64,000 nucleotides of DNA from Chryseobacterium caseinilyticum (GCF_014837145.1 NZ_JACYFS010000003.1:364506-428505), one strand, 5' to 3'; shown: positions 33,200 through 43,280, numbered from the stretch's first letter. Notes: a model not told the origin generated them from the letters alone. Numbers and translations are program-made.

Positions 33200-34099
33200 A
33201 TGAAAAAATACATCATACTCTTTTTGCTTTTAATTTCTCACTTATCGTTTGCGCAGGAAATTCTTGCGACCGTACAAGTCAATACACAGCAGATTCAGGG
33301 GAGCAATCAGCAGGCTTTTAAGGCTTTAGAGAAAAGTTTAAGAGACTTTATCAACAACACCAGCTGGACGGGTAAAAAACTTCAGAATTTCGAAAAAATC
33401 AAATCAAATTTCTCTCTCGTTCTTAGCGAAAGAGATGGGAACAGATATAAAGGTAGTATTGTAGTGCAGGCTGTAAGACCGGTTTTCAACTCATCTTACG
33501 AATCTCCGTTACTTAATCTTCAGGATACAAAATTTGCATTTGAATATGTAGAAAATGAAAATCTTGTGTTCAATGAAAGACAGTTTTCAGGGAAAAATTT
33601 AATTGATGTGATTAGTTTTTACGTTTATGTAATTTTAGGTTATGATGCCGACAGTTTTCAGTCTAACGGAGGAACACAGTATTTCTCAAAAGCTCAGCAG
33701 ATCGCACAAAATGCACAAAACAGAGGTTATGAAGGCTGGAATCAGATTAATGAGCCGAGAAGCCGCACCATTTTAATAGGAGAAATTTTGAATCCTAACA
33801 TGAACCAGCTTCGTTCGACGATATATACCTATCACAGAGCAGGTCTGGATAATCTTTTCAATCAGGATCAGAGTCAGGGCAAAAAGATTCTTTTTGATAC
33901 GCTGATGCAGTTGAAAATGTATGAAAACAACTTCCAGCAGAATTATTTTTTCAATCTTTTCATGGATAACAAAAGCGATGAGATCTACAATATTTTCAAT
34001 TCCAGCAACAACGGAGGTGTAAATGTTGCTGATCTGAAACAGCTGATGACCACATTTGCTCCCAAGTTCGCCGAAACGAAATGGAATAAGTGGAAATAG
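33200..34099 (+). CDS. DUF4835 family secreted protein (PorD-like)
   Basis: 299 residues with a signal peptide ending LSFAQEI, then the full DUF4835 domain (QVNTQQIQGSNQQAFKALEK near the start; the HRAGLDNL and MKMYENNFQQNYF segments later). The family is Bacteroidota-specific; I recall that members have been associated with type IX secretion under the name PorD, but I cannot verify that here. It lies 37 bases after coaBC, probably in the same operon, and precedes recN. Confidence 0.88.
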   Translation: MKKYIILFLLLISHLSFAQEILATVQVNTQQIQGSNQQAFKALEKSLRDFINNTSWTGKKLQNFEKIKSNFSLVLSERDGNRYKGSIVVQAVRPVFNSSYESPLLNLQDTKFAFEYVENENLVFNERQFSGKNLIDVISFYVYVILGYDADSFQSNGGTQYFSKAQQIAQNAQNRGYEGWNQINEPRSRTILIGEILNPNMNQLRSTIYTYHRAGLDNLFNQDQSQGKKILFDTLMQLKMYENNFQQNYFFNLFMDNKSDEIYNIFNSSNNGGVNVADLKQLMTTFAPKFAETKWNKWK

Positions 34100-34268
34100 A
34101 TGTTTGTTATCAGATTATTAATGCATTCAGCTTAATGTATTTTATCTCGTAAATCTAACAACTCTAAGATGCTTTTTCCTTAATCACTTAGCTGTCTTAA
34201 TGGTAAAATTTCTGTAATGATTTTAAAAAAATTATTTGAAACAGAAATTTTCGCCACTCGCATAATTG

Positions 34269-34298
34269 TTGAGTTGTCATTACTAAAATTTATATTTG
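34269..34298 (+). promoter_or_regulatory. Promoter of recN
   Basis: TTG (34269-34271), 19-base spacer, TATATTTG (34291-34298), 25 bases before the recN ATG. A complete consensus, which shows that recN has its own promoter. Confidence 0.75.
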
Positions 34299-34323
34299 CA
34301 GTATTAATGCAGACTTCAGAAAT

Positions 34324-35973
34324 ATGCTTTCCAGAATCTATATCAAAAACTTTGCACTCATCGATGTGCTCGAAGTTAATCTAAATAAAGGTTTACAGGT
34401 CATTACCGGAGAAACCGGTGCAGGAAAATCTATTATCCTCGGTGCACTGCGCCTGATTTTGGGTGAAAGAGCCGATCTGAAATCTATTTCTAAAGCGGAA
34501 GAAAAGAGCGTTGTAGAAACTGAATTTTCATTAAACAATCAGTTCAAAAAATTCTTCATCGAGAACGATCTCGATTACGAGCATCAGACAATCATCAGGA
34601 GGGAAATTCTGCCTTCAGGAAAATCAAGGGCGTTTATCAATGACGTTCCTGTAACTCTGGATATCCTTAAAGAACTTACTTCGCAGTTGGTAGACATTCA
34701 TTCTCAGTTTGAAACTTCAAATTTATTTACTTCAGAATATCAGTTTAAAATCATCGACGGTATTTCCGGGAATAAAAGTATTCTGGAAGAATATCAGAAA
34801 GAATTTTCAGATTTTCAGAGTCTTCAGCTTCAGCTTAAAAAATATAAAACCCAGCTTTCAGAAAACAATAAAGAAAGCGATTATAAAACCTTTCTTTTAA
34901 ATGAACTGGAAGAATTTGATCTCGATCATGTAGATTTTGAAGAACTTCAGAACCAGCTTTCAGTACAGGAAAATGCGGAGATGATTTCAGAAAATCTCGC
35001 TCAGATTCTTTCAAGATTTCATCAGGAAGAATTGGGGATTCTTTCATTTTTTAATGAAGCGAAAAATAAACTTTCCAAAATTGCCGAAGTTTCACAAAGT
35101 TTTGCAGAACTCGACGGAAGACTGGAAACTTCTTTTGTAGAAGTGAAAGATATTATTTCCGAACTGGAAAATGAAGCTGAAAAAATTGAAATCAATCCTA
35201 AAAATTTAGCGCTTTTAGGTCTGCTTAATAATAAACTCAACACACTTTTCATCAAGCACAACGTTTCTGATGTGGAAGGTTTGAAGGAAATCAGAGATCA
35301 GCTGGCCGGCGAACAAAAAGGTGCTTCCGAACTTGAAGAACTGATTGATCAGATTGAGAAAAATATTATTTTAAAAGAAAAAACACTTGCAGATCTTTCA
35401 AAAAAACTTTCGGATAAAAGAAAGAAAAGCACGCCGTCATTTATTTCTAAAGCTGAAGGTTTGCTTAAAAAATTAGGTCTTGAAAAAGCCAAAGTGGAAA
35501 TTGATCTTCAGGATTCACTCGATTTTAATTCCTTTGGAAAAGAAAATATTCAGCTGCTGTTTCAGGCGAATTCAGGATTTCCGCTGAGACCGATCCAAAC
35601 TGCGGTTTCAGGCGGGGAAAGGTCGAGAGTGATGCTCGCTGTAAAGAAAATTATTGCCGAAAGCGACGAACTTCCAACCTTAATTTTAGACGAAATCGAC
35701 ACAGGAGTTTCAGGAAAAGTAGCCGAAGAAATCGGAAATCTGATGCGTGAAATGTCTGAAGATATGCAGCTGATCGTTATTTCTCATCTCGCACAGGTTG
35801 CCGCAAAAGGAAACGACAATTATAAAGTGGTTAAGCAGGATGTCAACGGTAAAACGCAATCCAACATCGTTGCTCTTTCTGACGAAGATAAATTGAATGA
35901 AATTGCGCAGTTGCTTTCGGGTAGTAAAATTACAGAAGCCGCTTTGGCGCAGGCGAAGGAGTTGATTGGTTAG
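34324..35973 (+). CDS. recN: DNA repair protein RecN
   Basis: 549 residues, an SMC-like ATPase acting in double-strand-break repair. Walker A is GETGAGKS (29-36), a long coiled coil occupies about residues 150-370, the ABC signature is in AVSGGERSRVM and Walker B in LILDEIDTG. Length and domain order are normal. The unknown gene at 35992 follows after 18 bases and may be co-transcribed. Confidence 0.96.
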   Translation: MLSRIYIKNFALIDVLEVNLNKGLQVITGETGAGKSIILGALRLILGERADLKSISKAEEKSVVETEFSLNNQFKKFFIENDLDYEHQTIIRREILPSGKSRAFINDVPVTLDILKELTSQLVDIHSQFETSNLFTSEYQFKIIDGISGNKSILEEYQKEFSDFQSLQLQLKKYKTQLSENNKESDYKTFLLNELEEFDLDHVDFEELQNQLSVQENAEMISENLAQILSRFHQEELGILSFFNEAKNKLSKIAEVSQSFAELDGRLETSFVEVKDIISELENEAEKIEINPKNLALLGLLNNKLNTLFIKHNVSDVEGLKEIRDQLAGEQKGASELEELIDQIEKNIILKEKTLADLSKKLSDKRKKSTPSFISKAEGLLKKLGLEKAKVEIDLQDSLDFNSFGKENIQLLFQANSGFPLRPIQTAVSGGERSRVMLAVKKIIAESDELPTLILDEIDTGVSGKVAEEIGNLMREMSEDMQLIVISHLAQVAAKGNDNYKVVKQDVNGKTQSNIVALSDEDKLNEIAQLLSGSKITEAALAQAKELIG

Positions 35974-35991
35974 AAAAAACTATTTAAGTTC

Positions 35992-36609
35992 ATGATTAAA
36001 GGTATTGATTTAATTGAGAAAATCATTGAATTCATTGAAATGATACCTGATAAGGAATTGTGGAATTACAAATCCTTGGAGAATAATGAGTCAGCTTTAT
36101 TAAGACTTAAGCAAATAGATATTTTAATTGGAGCTTTTGGCTTAAGAAAACAGAATGCGGTAATTTCTTTGCGAGACGAAATCGCTCAAGTCCTGAATGG
36201 GAATTTTTATGAAAACTTGGATTGGGAAATCTCAAATCAGACAACAGAATTTGTACATCAATTTATACTAGACAAAATGTTGGATAAAGAATATATCGAA
36301 CCGCTACGGCGACATGAAATTTTGTTTATTTTTCCTAAAATGTTAAATTATAAAATCCAAATTACCAAGCTCTTAAAATTCAATTCCGGATGGCTGGAAT
36401 GTAGCCCAAGATTCAACTTAGCATATTTTCATATCAATATGGTAGATGAAATCAACGCAAAATTTGCCGATAAATACCAAATTTTAGATGATATTATTGA
36501 ATTAATTGTCAATCCAAAGAATCAAACCTTTATCGAAGCTGACTTGGTTGAGCAATTTAATTATGTATCGGATGACGAAATCCAAAAATCTGATTTTGAA
36601 AATTGGTAA
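35992..36609 (+). CDS. Hypothetical protein after recN
   Basis: 205 residues, soluble, mostly helical, without signal peptide. I do not recognise it. It is richer in A+T and Ile/Asn than recN (many AAT, ATT, AAA codons) and lies 18 bases behind it, so it may be a late insertion or simply a fast-evolving gene. Nothing in the sequence gives a function. Confidence 0.65.
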   Translation: MIKGIDLIEKIIEFIEMIPDKELWNYKSLENNESALLRLKQIDILIGAFGLRKQNAVISLRDEIAQVLNGNFYENLDWEISNQTTEFVHQFILDKMLDKEYIEPLRRHEILFIFPKMLNYKIQITKLLKFNSGWLECSPRFNLAYFHINMVDEINAKFADKYQILDDIIELIVNPKNQTFIEADLVEQFNYVSDDEIQKSDFENW

Positions 36610-36723
36610 TGCTATATTAATATTCCACAATACATTCCTCATAAAAATCCAATTAAAATCCCTGTTTCAGGACAAACTTGTAACAAAAACTGCCTTATAT
36701 TTACTAATGTAAAAAAGTAAACT

Positions 36724-38187
36724 ATGTTTAAAAGGTTTCTGAAGCTGGAGTGGAAGAGTTTTTTCAGAGGTTCTTCGGTCGGGATTAATCTGGCTATGAA
36801 GATTTTGAGAATCGTCGGGATTTGTTTCTTTGTTTTGTGGCTTGCAATGATGTCTTTCATTGCCTATTTCTATGTACAGGAAGAAATGAATGAGGATCCG
36901 TTGAAAATAATTTCACGTTTTCTGATTATTGGCTGGCTTATAGATTTGGTTTTCAAATACATGATTCAACAGATTCCCACGCAGAATATCAAGCCTTTTC
37001 TTACCCAGAATATTCCTAAAAAAGTTGTTGTCAATTATACTTTAATTAAAACTTTTCTTACGCCGCTGAGTTGGTTTAATTCCATATTTTTGGTTACATT
37101 CTGTGGAATTTTAGTTTTCAACGGTTACGGTTTTCTTGGGGTTTTCACTTGGTTTATAGGAGTTTCTTCTCTGTTTTATCTTAATAATTTTATCAATCTT
37201 TTATTTAATGATAAAGAAAGTGTGGCGATCGGTGTCGGCATTTTCGTTGCAGTTTTTGCTGCTTTAAATTATTACGAAATTGTCCCTATTTTATCTTATT
37301 CAGAAAAGCTTTTCTATAATTTGTACGAACGACCTTATTTTGCGGTAGTTCCTGTTGTGCTTTTCCTTGGTCTGTGGAAAATTACCTTTAATTACATCCG
37401 AAAAGGTTTTTATCTTGATGAAGGTCTTGAAGCTAAAAAAGAAATCGGAAAAACCGAAAACATCGCTTTCCTGAACAAATACGGAGCTATCGGAACCTTT
37501 ATCAACAATGACATCAAAATGCTGAAGCGAAACAAGGTGACCAAAGGTGTTGTGATAGGCAGTTTCATGTTTGTGTTTTACGGCTTGCTGATGTTTTCCA
37601 ATAAATATTACCAGACACCTGCAGCGCTGATGTTTATGGGACTTTTTGTAACCGGAGGTTTTCAGTTTACTTTCGGAGGGAGAGTTCCTGCGTTCGACAG
37701 TGCCTATTATCCTCTGATGATGACGCTCAACGTGCCGTATAAAGAATACATCAAAGGCAAATGGTGGCTCATGAATATTGTAACGGTCTTTTCTATCGTC
37801 TTGGCCTTATTCTACGTATACTTCGGATGGGATGTCTACCTCGCATTTTTTGCGGCGGGAATTTACAATATCGGTGTCAACTCACAGTTTACCCTTTTGT
37901 CGGGCGCTTACAATAAAAACCTCATCGATTTAAATTCAAAAGAAAAGAGAGTTGGGCAAAAAAATACATTCACTTTTAAAACGATTATTCTGATGGTGCC
38001 AAAAATGCTTTTGCCAATGGCTGTTTACGGGATTTTCTTCTACTTCTTCGGAATTACTGCAGCGGTAACCAGCATCGCAGTTTTGGGTCTTTTAGGATTT
38101 ATTTTCCGCGAAAAAATCTTCGATATCATTATTAAAGTTTATAAAACCGAGAAATACAGTACGATTGAGGCTTTTAAGAAAGATTAA
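36724..38187 (+). CDS. DUF5687 family ABC-type permease
   Basis: 487 residues with about 11-12 membrane segments, of the DUF5687 family that is found next to ABC ATPases in Bacteroidota. Features: an amphipathic start (FKRFLKLEWKSFFRG), paired helices in the first half, a cytosolic stretch (KKEIGKTENIAFLNKYGAIG) and a second membrane half. The likely partner ATPase is at 38357, separated by 169 bases that hold palindromic repeats. Export substrate unknown. Confidence 0.82.
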   Translation: MFKRFLKLEWKSFFRGSSVGINLAMKILRIVGICFFVLWLAMMSFIAYFYVQEEMNEDPLKIISRFLIIGWLIDLVFKYMIQQIPTQNIKPFLTQNIPKKVVVNYTLIKTFLTPLSWFNSIFLVTFCGILVFNGYGFLGVFTWFIGVSSLFYLNNFINLLFNDKESVAIGVGIFVAVFAALNYYEIVPILSYSEKLFYNLYERPYFAVVPVVLFLGLWKITFNYIRKGFYLDEGLEAKKEIGKTENIAFLNKYGAIGTFINNDIKMLKRNKVTKGVVIGSFMFVFYGLLMFSNKYYQTPAALMFMGLFVTGGFQFTFGGRVPAFDSAYYPLMMTLNVPYKEYIKGKWWLMNIVTVFSIVLALFYVYFGWDVYLAFFAAGIYNIGVNSQFTLLSGAYNKNLIDLNSKEKRVGQKNTFTFKTIILMVPKMLLPMAVYGIFFYFFGITAAVTSIAVLGLLGFIFREKIFDIIIKVYKTEKYSTIEAFKKD

Positions 38188-38237
38188 ATTGAAAAAACCA
38201 AGTAAAAAGGGAAAAGAGCCAAGTTTGTTAAAGAAAA

Positions 38238-38340
38238 CTTAGGTGACCCGAAAGGGTCAAACAAAAGTAGCCGTGGGTAAGACCCATGGGAATTAAAATG
38301 TAAAATTTATTATTTAACATCCTTCATTAAACATCAAACA
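38238..38340. repeat. Palindrome cluster between DUF5687 permease and ABC ATPase
   Basis: Contains GACCCGAAAGGGTC (38245-38258) and a second hairpin CCGTGGGT / ACCCATGG (38271-38289), followed by a run of degenerate ACATC-like repeats up to 38340. No T run, so not simple terminators. It separates two genes that would be expected to be one operon. Confidence 0.65.
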
Positions 38341-38356
38341 CCCAACATTGAACAAC

Positions 38357-39139
38357 ATGATTACAATACAGAATTTAAAGAAAACATACGGAACAGCAAC
38401 CGTTCTCAATATAGAAAATTTAGAAATTACAAAAGGCGAAACTTTCGGCCTGGTCGGAAACAATGGTGCTGGAAAAACAACACTTTTCAGTTTAATACTT
38501 GATTTAATTCAGCCTACAACAGGATTTGTAAGCGTTGATGACATTAAAGTAAATGAATCTGAAGCATGGAAAAATAAAGTTTCAGCATTCATCGACGAAA
38601 CTTTCTTAATTGGATATTTGACTCCAGAAGAATATTTCTATTTTATCGGCGAACTGAGAGGTCAAAATAAAGCTTCTGTAGATGAGTTTTTAAAGCAGTT
38701 CCATGATTTATTTAATGGCGAAATTGTCAATGCAGGAAAATACGTCCGTGATCTTTCAAAAGGGAATCAGAAAAAGGTAGGAATTGTTGGATCCTTAATT
38801 GGTAGACCGGAAATCATTATTCTGGATGAGCCTTTTGCCAATCTTGATCCCTCCACGCAGATCAAACTTAAAAATATGATCCGTGATTTTGCAAGAGAAA
38901 ATGGGGTGACATTTTTAATTTCAAGCCACGATCTTGCTCATACAACAGAAGTCTGCAACAGAATTGTGGTTGTGAATAAAGGCGAAGTCGTACGTGATAT
39001 CCAAACCACTCCCGAAACCTTACGTGATCTTGAAAAGTATTTTGAAGATCAGGTCAACTCGGCAAAACATGAAGTTGTTGTTGAGGCGCCTGTAGTTTCT
39101 GAGGATTTACCAGAAGAAAATACGGGCGGAACGTTTTGA
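38357..39139 (+). CDS. ABC transporter ATP-binding protein
   Basis: 260 residues from the ATG at 38357 (a TTG three codons upstream is less likely). Walker A is GNNGAGKT, the signature is the variant LSKGNQKK, and Walker B is IILDEPFANLD, followed by the switch His (ISSHDLAH). The C-terminal 40 residues are a charged tail. Small ABC-2 type ATPases pair with permeases such as the DUF5687 protein just upstream, which is the probable partner. Confidence 0.92.
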   Translation: MITIQNLKKTYGTATVLNIENLEITKGETFGLVGNNGAGKTTLFSLILDLIQPTTGFVSVDDIKVNESEAWKNKVSAFIDETFLIGYLTPEEYFYFIGELRGQNKASVDEFLKQFHDLFNGEIVNAGKYVRDLSKGNQKKVGIVGSLIGRPEIIILDEPFANLDPSTQIKLKNMIRDFARENGVTFLISSHDLAHTTEVCNRIVVVNKGEVVRDIQTTPETLRDLEKYFEDQVNSAKHEVVVEAPVVSEDLPEENTGGTF

Positions 39140-39167
39140 TTAAATCTAAAAGATTTCAACGGTAAAA

Positions 39168-39252
39168 TTAAGCCCTGAAAGGGCTTCATCATCAGCATTG
39201 GGTGCAGCCCAATGTTAATATGTAATTTTTTCAAAAAGCCCTGGAAGGGCGA
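39168..39252. repeat. Palindrome cluster after the ABC ATPase gene
   Basis: AAGCCCTGAAAGGGCTT (39170-39186), CATTGGGTGCAGCCCAATG (39196-39214) and GCCCTGGAAGGGC (39238-39250) follow one another. The first and third are variants of the same unit. A minus-strand frame across it is an artefact. This composite looks like a dispersed intergenic repeat. Confidence 0.7.
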
Positions 39253-39432
39253 CATCAACATAATCGGTGCATCATATCAGAAATATTTAAAATAATTTCA
39301 AAAAATATAACATTCATTTTCAGTAGGTTACGAAAAATTTAAATAAAGTTTAAAAAATATTGTAACCATTTTAAACTTTTGCTGTCTTTAGTATAGAAAT
39401 CGAAGATTCGACGAAGTCAAATAGAATAAACC

Positions 39433-39993
39433 ATGAAGCTTTTGTTTGGAAATAAAAAAGATGATCTGCTGAGCCGCCTCAAAAGGCAGGATCCGGCTGC
39501 GCAGAAAACCTTTTATGATCAGAGTGTAAAGAAATTCCTGAGTGTGGCTAAAACCTACGTCAGCGATATTTATCAGGCTGAAGACTGCGTGATAAAAGCA
39601 TTCTGCAAGATTTTTAAACACATTGAGAGCTTCCGTGGAGAAGGAAACTTCGAAGGTTGGGCGAGAAAAATTGTAGTCAACGAATGTCTCAATTTTATTA
39701 AAAGCCGCAAGACGGTTTTCTACCTCGATGACGTTCACGCTTCTGTTTTGGAAGATTTGCAGGAAGAGATATTTGAGTTTGATTTTAATGCTCAGGAACT
39801 TTTAGATCAGCTTCCGGATGCGTACAGAATGGTTTTCAATCTTTATGTGATTGAAGAATATTCGCATCAGGAAATCGCAGATACGCTGAACATTTCCTTG
39901 GCAGTAAGCAAAACCCAACTCTTCAGAGCAAAAGAAAAATTAAGAAAGATTTACTTTCAACAACAAAAACAACTGAAAAATGAACTCGTTTAA
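39433..39993 (+). CDS. ECF-type RNA polymerase sigma factor
   Basis: 186 residues: region 2 (QAEDCVIKAFCKIFKHIESF, GWARKIVVNECLNFIK) and region 4 (LPDAYRMVFNLYVIEEYS, HQEIADTLNISLAVSKTQLF), without regions 1 and 3. It directs transcription of a small regulon after release from its anti-sigma factor. The next gene starts 14 bases before its stop and encodes a single-span protein, the presumed anti-sigma partner. Confidence 0.93.
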   Translation: MKLLFGNKKDDLLSRLKRQDPAAQKTFYDQSVKKFLSVAKTYVSDIYQAEDCVIKAFCKIFKHIESFRGEGNFEGWARKIVVNECLNFIKSRKTVFYLDDVHASVLEDLQEEIFEFDFNAQELLDQLPDAYRMVFNLYVIEEYSHQEIADTLNISLAVSKTQLFRAKEKLRKIYFQQQKQLKNELV

Positions 39994-40588
39994 TAATAGT
40001 TTTGAAAAAAACATCAAAAAACAAATCGATGAAAGAGAGCTAACTCCTTCAAGAGATTTGTGGGCAGAAATTCAGGCTCAGACTGACAATTCCGGTTTTA
40101 AGAAATCTAAATTTAACTGGGTTTATCTGGCTGCGTGTTTTGTTGTAATCTTCGGTTTGGGAGCAGTACTTTTTTTGAATAATGATGATGATCCCAAAAT
40201 ACAGATGGCTGAAGCGGTAAAAACACCTTCTTTAGAATCTGAAACTGTTGCTCAACCCGAAATCATCAATTCTCAGGAAATCATTACAGATCAAGATCAG
40301 GAAAAACTGACTCAGGTAAAGAACCAGCCGTTGCAGGAAAATGCTGCACAGGAAATTCAGACTCAAAGCAATCTGCCTCTCATCAAAGAAAATCCTTCTG
40401 AGGTCGCTTCTCAGATCATTCAGAATTCACCTGCTAAAATCATCGCAAAATCTGATTCTGTACAGGTGAAAAAGAAAAAAAGATATGTTGATCCTTCAAC
40501 TTTGCTTTTCTCAATCGAGCATAAGGAAGTCATCGAAAAATCTAAAGACGGAAGCAACGTTGCAACCATCGATCTGAACAACAAATAA
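39980..40588 (+). CDS. Probable anti-sigma factor, single transmembrane span
   Basis: 202 residues: a cytoplasmic N-terminus of about 45 residues (ERELTPSRDLWAEIQAQT), one transmembrane helix (VYLAACFVVIFGLGAVLFL, about 47-66) and a Gln/Glu-rich periplasmic tail ending in KVKKKKR-type basic residues. It overlaps the sigma gene, the usual arrangement of sigma and anti-sigma. It has no recognised zinc or FecR domain, so the role is inferred from context. Confidence 0.75.
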   Translation: MNSFNNSFEKNIKKQIDERELTPSRDLWAEIQAQTDNSGFKKSKFNWVYLAACFVVIFGLGAVLFLNNDDDPKIQMAEAVKTPSLESETVAQPEIINSQEIITDQDQEKLTQVKNQPLQENAAQEIQTQSNLPLIKENPSEVASQIIQNSPAKIIAKSDSVQVKKKKRYVDPSTLLFSIEHKEVIEKSKDGSNVATIDLNNK

Positions 40589-40618
40589 TTCAATTTTAAA
40601 CTAAAAAATAATAATACT

Positions 40619-41656
40619 ATGATTAAGAAATTTATCATCACAGGAATGTTGTGCCTTGTTGCCAACTCAGTTAATGCACAGAAAAAAACATTGGGAATCA
40701 ATCTTCAGTCTAAAGAAGATACCACGGTAAGCCCGATCGTTAAAGAGAAAGTTGAAGAATACGCTGCGAAAATCAACGGAATTATTCAGGAAGAAAAAAA
40801 GTTAATGGAAAGCGAATTGGCGACTCTTCAGGCCAAAAATTTAGAGAAAGCTGAATTCGACAGACAGAAAGCACAAATTGCAGACAGCTATTCAGATAAA
40901 ATAGACACAAAAATTGAAGCCCTGGGTTTTGATTTGGATCAGGTCATTCAAAAGCAGGTAAGATATTCTCTTCTGAATTCTGATGTAACCTCAAACGAAG
41001 AATTGAAAGCACAATTGCTTAAGAAATACCGTCCCACAAAAAGCCTTGAAGGATATTTCGCTTACGGAATTATGACATTGACGAATGACAAGCCGGATAA
41101 TGATTTGGATAAAAACCTGGGTTACGCAAACAATCTTGAGTTCGGGTTAAAATTCAATTACCAGTTCAGCAGAACGAGCCCTTGGGGATTGATTTCAGGA
41201 TTAGGTTTCTCATGGAGAACAGTTCGTCCGGACAACAATATGATTTTCGCTAAACAGAACAGTGATGTGATGTTGGCAAAATATGAAGGAAGCTTAGATA
41301 AATCTAAATTGAGAACAGGTTATTTGATGGTACCTTTTGGTTTTCAGTATAATTTTTCTAAAATTAAAAATGCCGGAATGGATGTACAGTACAGACCATA
41401 TTCAGATGGTTTGAGAATGACTGCGAATGTGTATGGAGGCGTAAGAATGTCAACGAATAATATTGTTAAAGGAGACAGTCAGAGTTTCAGAGACCGTTCA
41501 AATTATCAGGTGAATCCTTTTGTTTATGGGGCTCAGTTCACAGTTTCCTATGACAATCTGAGTGTTTTCGTTAAAAGAGATTTCAGCAATTTCTTCAAAG
41601 ATTCTTATTTTGAAAACGATAAAGCTTTGGTTTTCGGAATTGCTTTAGGCTGGTAA
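40619..41656 (+). CDS. Outer-membrane beta-barrel protein with helical N-terminal domain
   Basis: 345 residues. The signal peptide ends NSVNAQ, followed by a helical, Lys/Glu-rich region (about 25-115) and then a beta-rich barrel-like part with Tyr/Phe/Trp strand ends and a C-terminal GIALGW. It is 30 bases after the anti-sigma gene and may belong to, or be a target of, the same regulon. Function unknown. Confidence 0.7.
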   Translation: MIKKFIITGMLCLVANSVNAQKKTLGINLQSKEDTTVSPIVKEKVEEYAAKINGIIQEEKKLMESELATLQAKNLEKAEFDRQKAQIADSYSDKIDTKIEALGFDLDQVIQKQVRYSLLNSDVTSNEELKAQLLKKYRPTKSLEGYFAYGIMTLTNDKPDNDLDKNLGYANNLEFGLKFNYQFSRTSPWGLISGLGFSWRTVRPDNNMIFAKQNSDVMLAKYEGSLDKSKLRTGYLMVPFGFQYNFSKIKNAGMDVQYRPYSDGLRMTANVYGGVRMSTNNIVKGDSQSFRDRSNYQVNPFVYGAQFTVSYDNLSVFVKRDFSNFFKDSYFENDKALVFGIALGW

Positions 41657-41682
41657 GATTTTTCACATTTATATTTAACAGA

Positions 41683-41717
41683 AAACTCCGTAGAAATTTA
41701 TTTCCACGGAGTTTTTA
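41683..41717 (+). terminator. Terminator of the sigma operon
   Basis: AACTCCGT, AGAAAT, loop, ATTTCC, ACGGAGTT, then T residues. A long stem with one mismatch, 27 bases after the stop codon. Confidence 0.75.
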
Positions 41718-41736
41718 TCAATTATTTGTTTTAAAT

Positions 41737-41879
41737 CTCTCACAGATCTAACGGATTTGCACAGAGGTGAAGGTAGAAAAATCTGTTGAATATTTGAATA
41801 TTATAATGCTTTCATCTCAAGCAGATCATGCAGATTAAAAATCTGTGAAAATCTGTGAAAATCTGTGCAATCTGTGAGC
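41737..41879. repeat. Intergenic inverted repeat, ATCTGTG family (copy 2)
   Basis: Left arm CTCACAGATCTAACGGAT then right arm with three AAAATCTGTG units of period ten and CAATCTGTGAGC. It shares words and orientation plan with 6268-6341. It lies between two convergent genes, like the first copy. Confidence 0.7.
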
Positions 41880-41885
41880 AATATA

Positions 41886-43280
41886 TTATTTCAAACTTCC
41901 CACCATATCCTCAGGCTTCACCCATTCGTCAAACTGTTCAGAAGTAACAAAACCAAGATTAATCGCTTCCTCTTTTAAAGTCGTTCCGTTTTTGTGAGCG
42001 GTTTTTGCAATTTTAGCAGCGTTCTCATAACCGATATGCGTGTTCAAGGCTGTAACCAGCATCAAAGATTTATCAACTAATTCTTTAATTCTCTCATGAT
42101 TCGGTTCAATTCCAACGGCACAGTGATCATTAAATGAAATACACGCATCAGCAATCAACTGAGCCGACTGTAAAAAATTGTAAGCCATTACCGGTTTAAA
42201 AACATTCAGTTCGTAGTTCCCCTGAGTTCCCGCAAAAGAAATCGTCGTATCATTTCCTAAAACCTGAGCACACACCATTGTCAACGCCTCATTTTGCGTA
42301 GGATTTACTTTTCCCGGCATAATTGAAGATCCCGGCTCATTTTCCGGAATGTGAATTTCCCCAATCCCAGAACGAGGTCCGGAAGCCAATAATCTAACAT
42401 CCTGAGCGATTTTATAAAGTGAAACTGCCAGTTGTTTCAGCGCTCCGTGAGATTCGACGATTGCATCGTGAGCGGCTAATGCTTCAAATTTATTTTCTGC
42501 TGTTACAAAAGGGAGGTTGGTAAATTTTGCAATGTATTCCGCAACTTTTACATCATAACCCTGAGGCGTATTCAAACCGGTTCCTACTGCAGTTCCTCCC
42601 AAAGCCAGTTCAGAAAGGTGAGGCAATGTATTTTTTAAAGCTTTAATTCCATAATTCAACTGAGCGACATATCCTGAAAATTCCTGACCTAAAGTTAATG
42701 GGGTAGCATCCATCAAATGCGTTCTCCCGATTTTCACAATGTCTTTAAACGCAACAGCTTTCTCGTTCAACGTATTTTTTAGTTTCTCAACCGCAGGAAT
42801 GGTAACTTCAACCACTTTTTTATAGGCAGCAATGTGCATCGCGGTTGGATAGGTATCGTTGGAAGACTGAGATTTATTAACATCATCGTTCGGGTGAACT
42901 TCAGTTTTGTCGCCCAAATTTCCACCTGCGTTAAAGTGAGATCGGTTGGCAATTACTTCATTCACATTCATATTCGATTGTGTTCCCGAGCCGGTTTGCC
43001 AGATCACCAAAGGAAACTGATCGTTGAGTTTTCCATCCAGTATTTCGTCACAAACTTTTCCGATCATGTCTCTTTTCCCTGCATCTAAAACTCCTAAGTC
43101 AGTGTTCGTGTAGGCCGCAGCTTTTTTTAAATAAGCAAATGCTTCGATAATTTCATGAGGCATAGAGCCTTCCGGACCGATTTTGAAATTGTTTCTTGAA
43201 CGCTCTGTCTGTGCGCCCCAAAATTTGTCTGCAGGAACCTGCACTTCACCCATGGTGTCTTTTTCTATTCTGTAATTCAT
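41886..43280 (-). CDS. fumC: Fumarate hydratase, class II
   Basis: 464 residues, oxygen-stable, iron-free fumarase of the TCA cycle (fumarate to L-malate). The superfamily signature [15 protein letters not shown] is intact, with [17 protein letters not shown] and [17 protein letters not shown]. The start [16 protein letters not shown] is canonical. A class I enzyme for the same reaction lies divergently 306 bases away. Confidence 0.96.
   Translation of the reverse strand: MNYRIEKDTMGEVQVPADKFWGAQTERSRNNFKIGPEGSMPHEIIEAFAYLKKAAAYTNTDLGVLDAGKRDMIGKVCDEILDGKLNDQFPLVIWQTGSGTQSNMNVNEVIANRSHFNAGGNLGDKTEVHPNDDVNKSQSSNDTYPTAMHIAAYKKVVEVTIPAVEKLKNTLNEKAVAFKDIVKIGRTHLMDATPLTLGQEFSGYVAQLNYGIKALKNTLPHLSELALGGTAVGTGLNTPQGYDVKVAEYIAKFTNLPFVTAENKFEALAAHDAIVESHGALKQLAVSLYKIAQDVRLLASGPRSGIGEIHIPENEPGSSIMPGKVNPTQNEALTMVCAQVLGNDTTISFAGTQGNYELNVFKPVMAYNFLQSAQLIADACISFNDHCAVGIEPNHERIKELVDKSLMLVTALNTHIGYENAAKIAKTAHKNGTTLKEEAINLGFVTSEQFDEWVKPEDMVGSLK

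Noticed and set aside
39049..39261. A 70-codon minus-strand frame with a regular peptide pattern
   Set aside because: It is produced by translating the palindrome cluster after the ABC ATPase gene.
41841..41879. A possible CRISPR array
   Set aside because: The AAAATCTGTG units are only ten bases with no spacers, and no cas genes are present; it is part of an inverted intergenic repeat.
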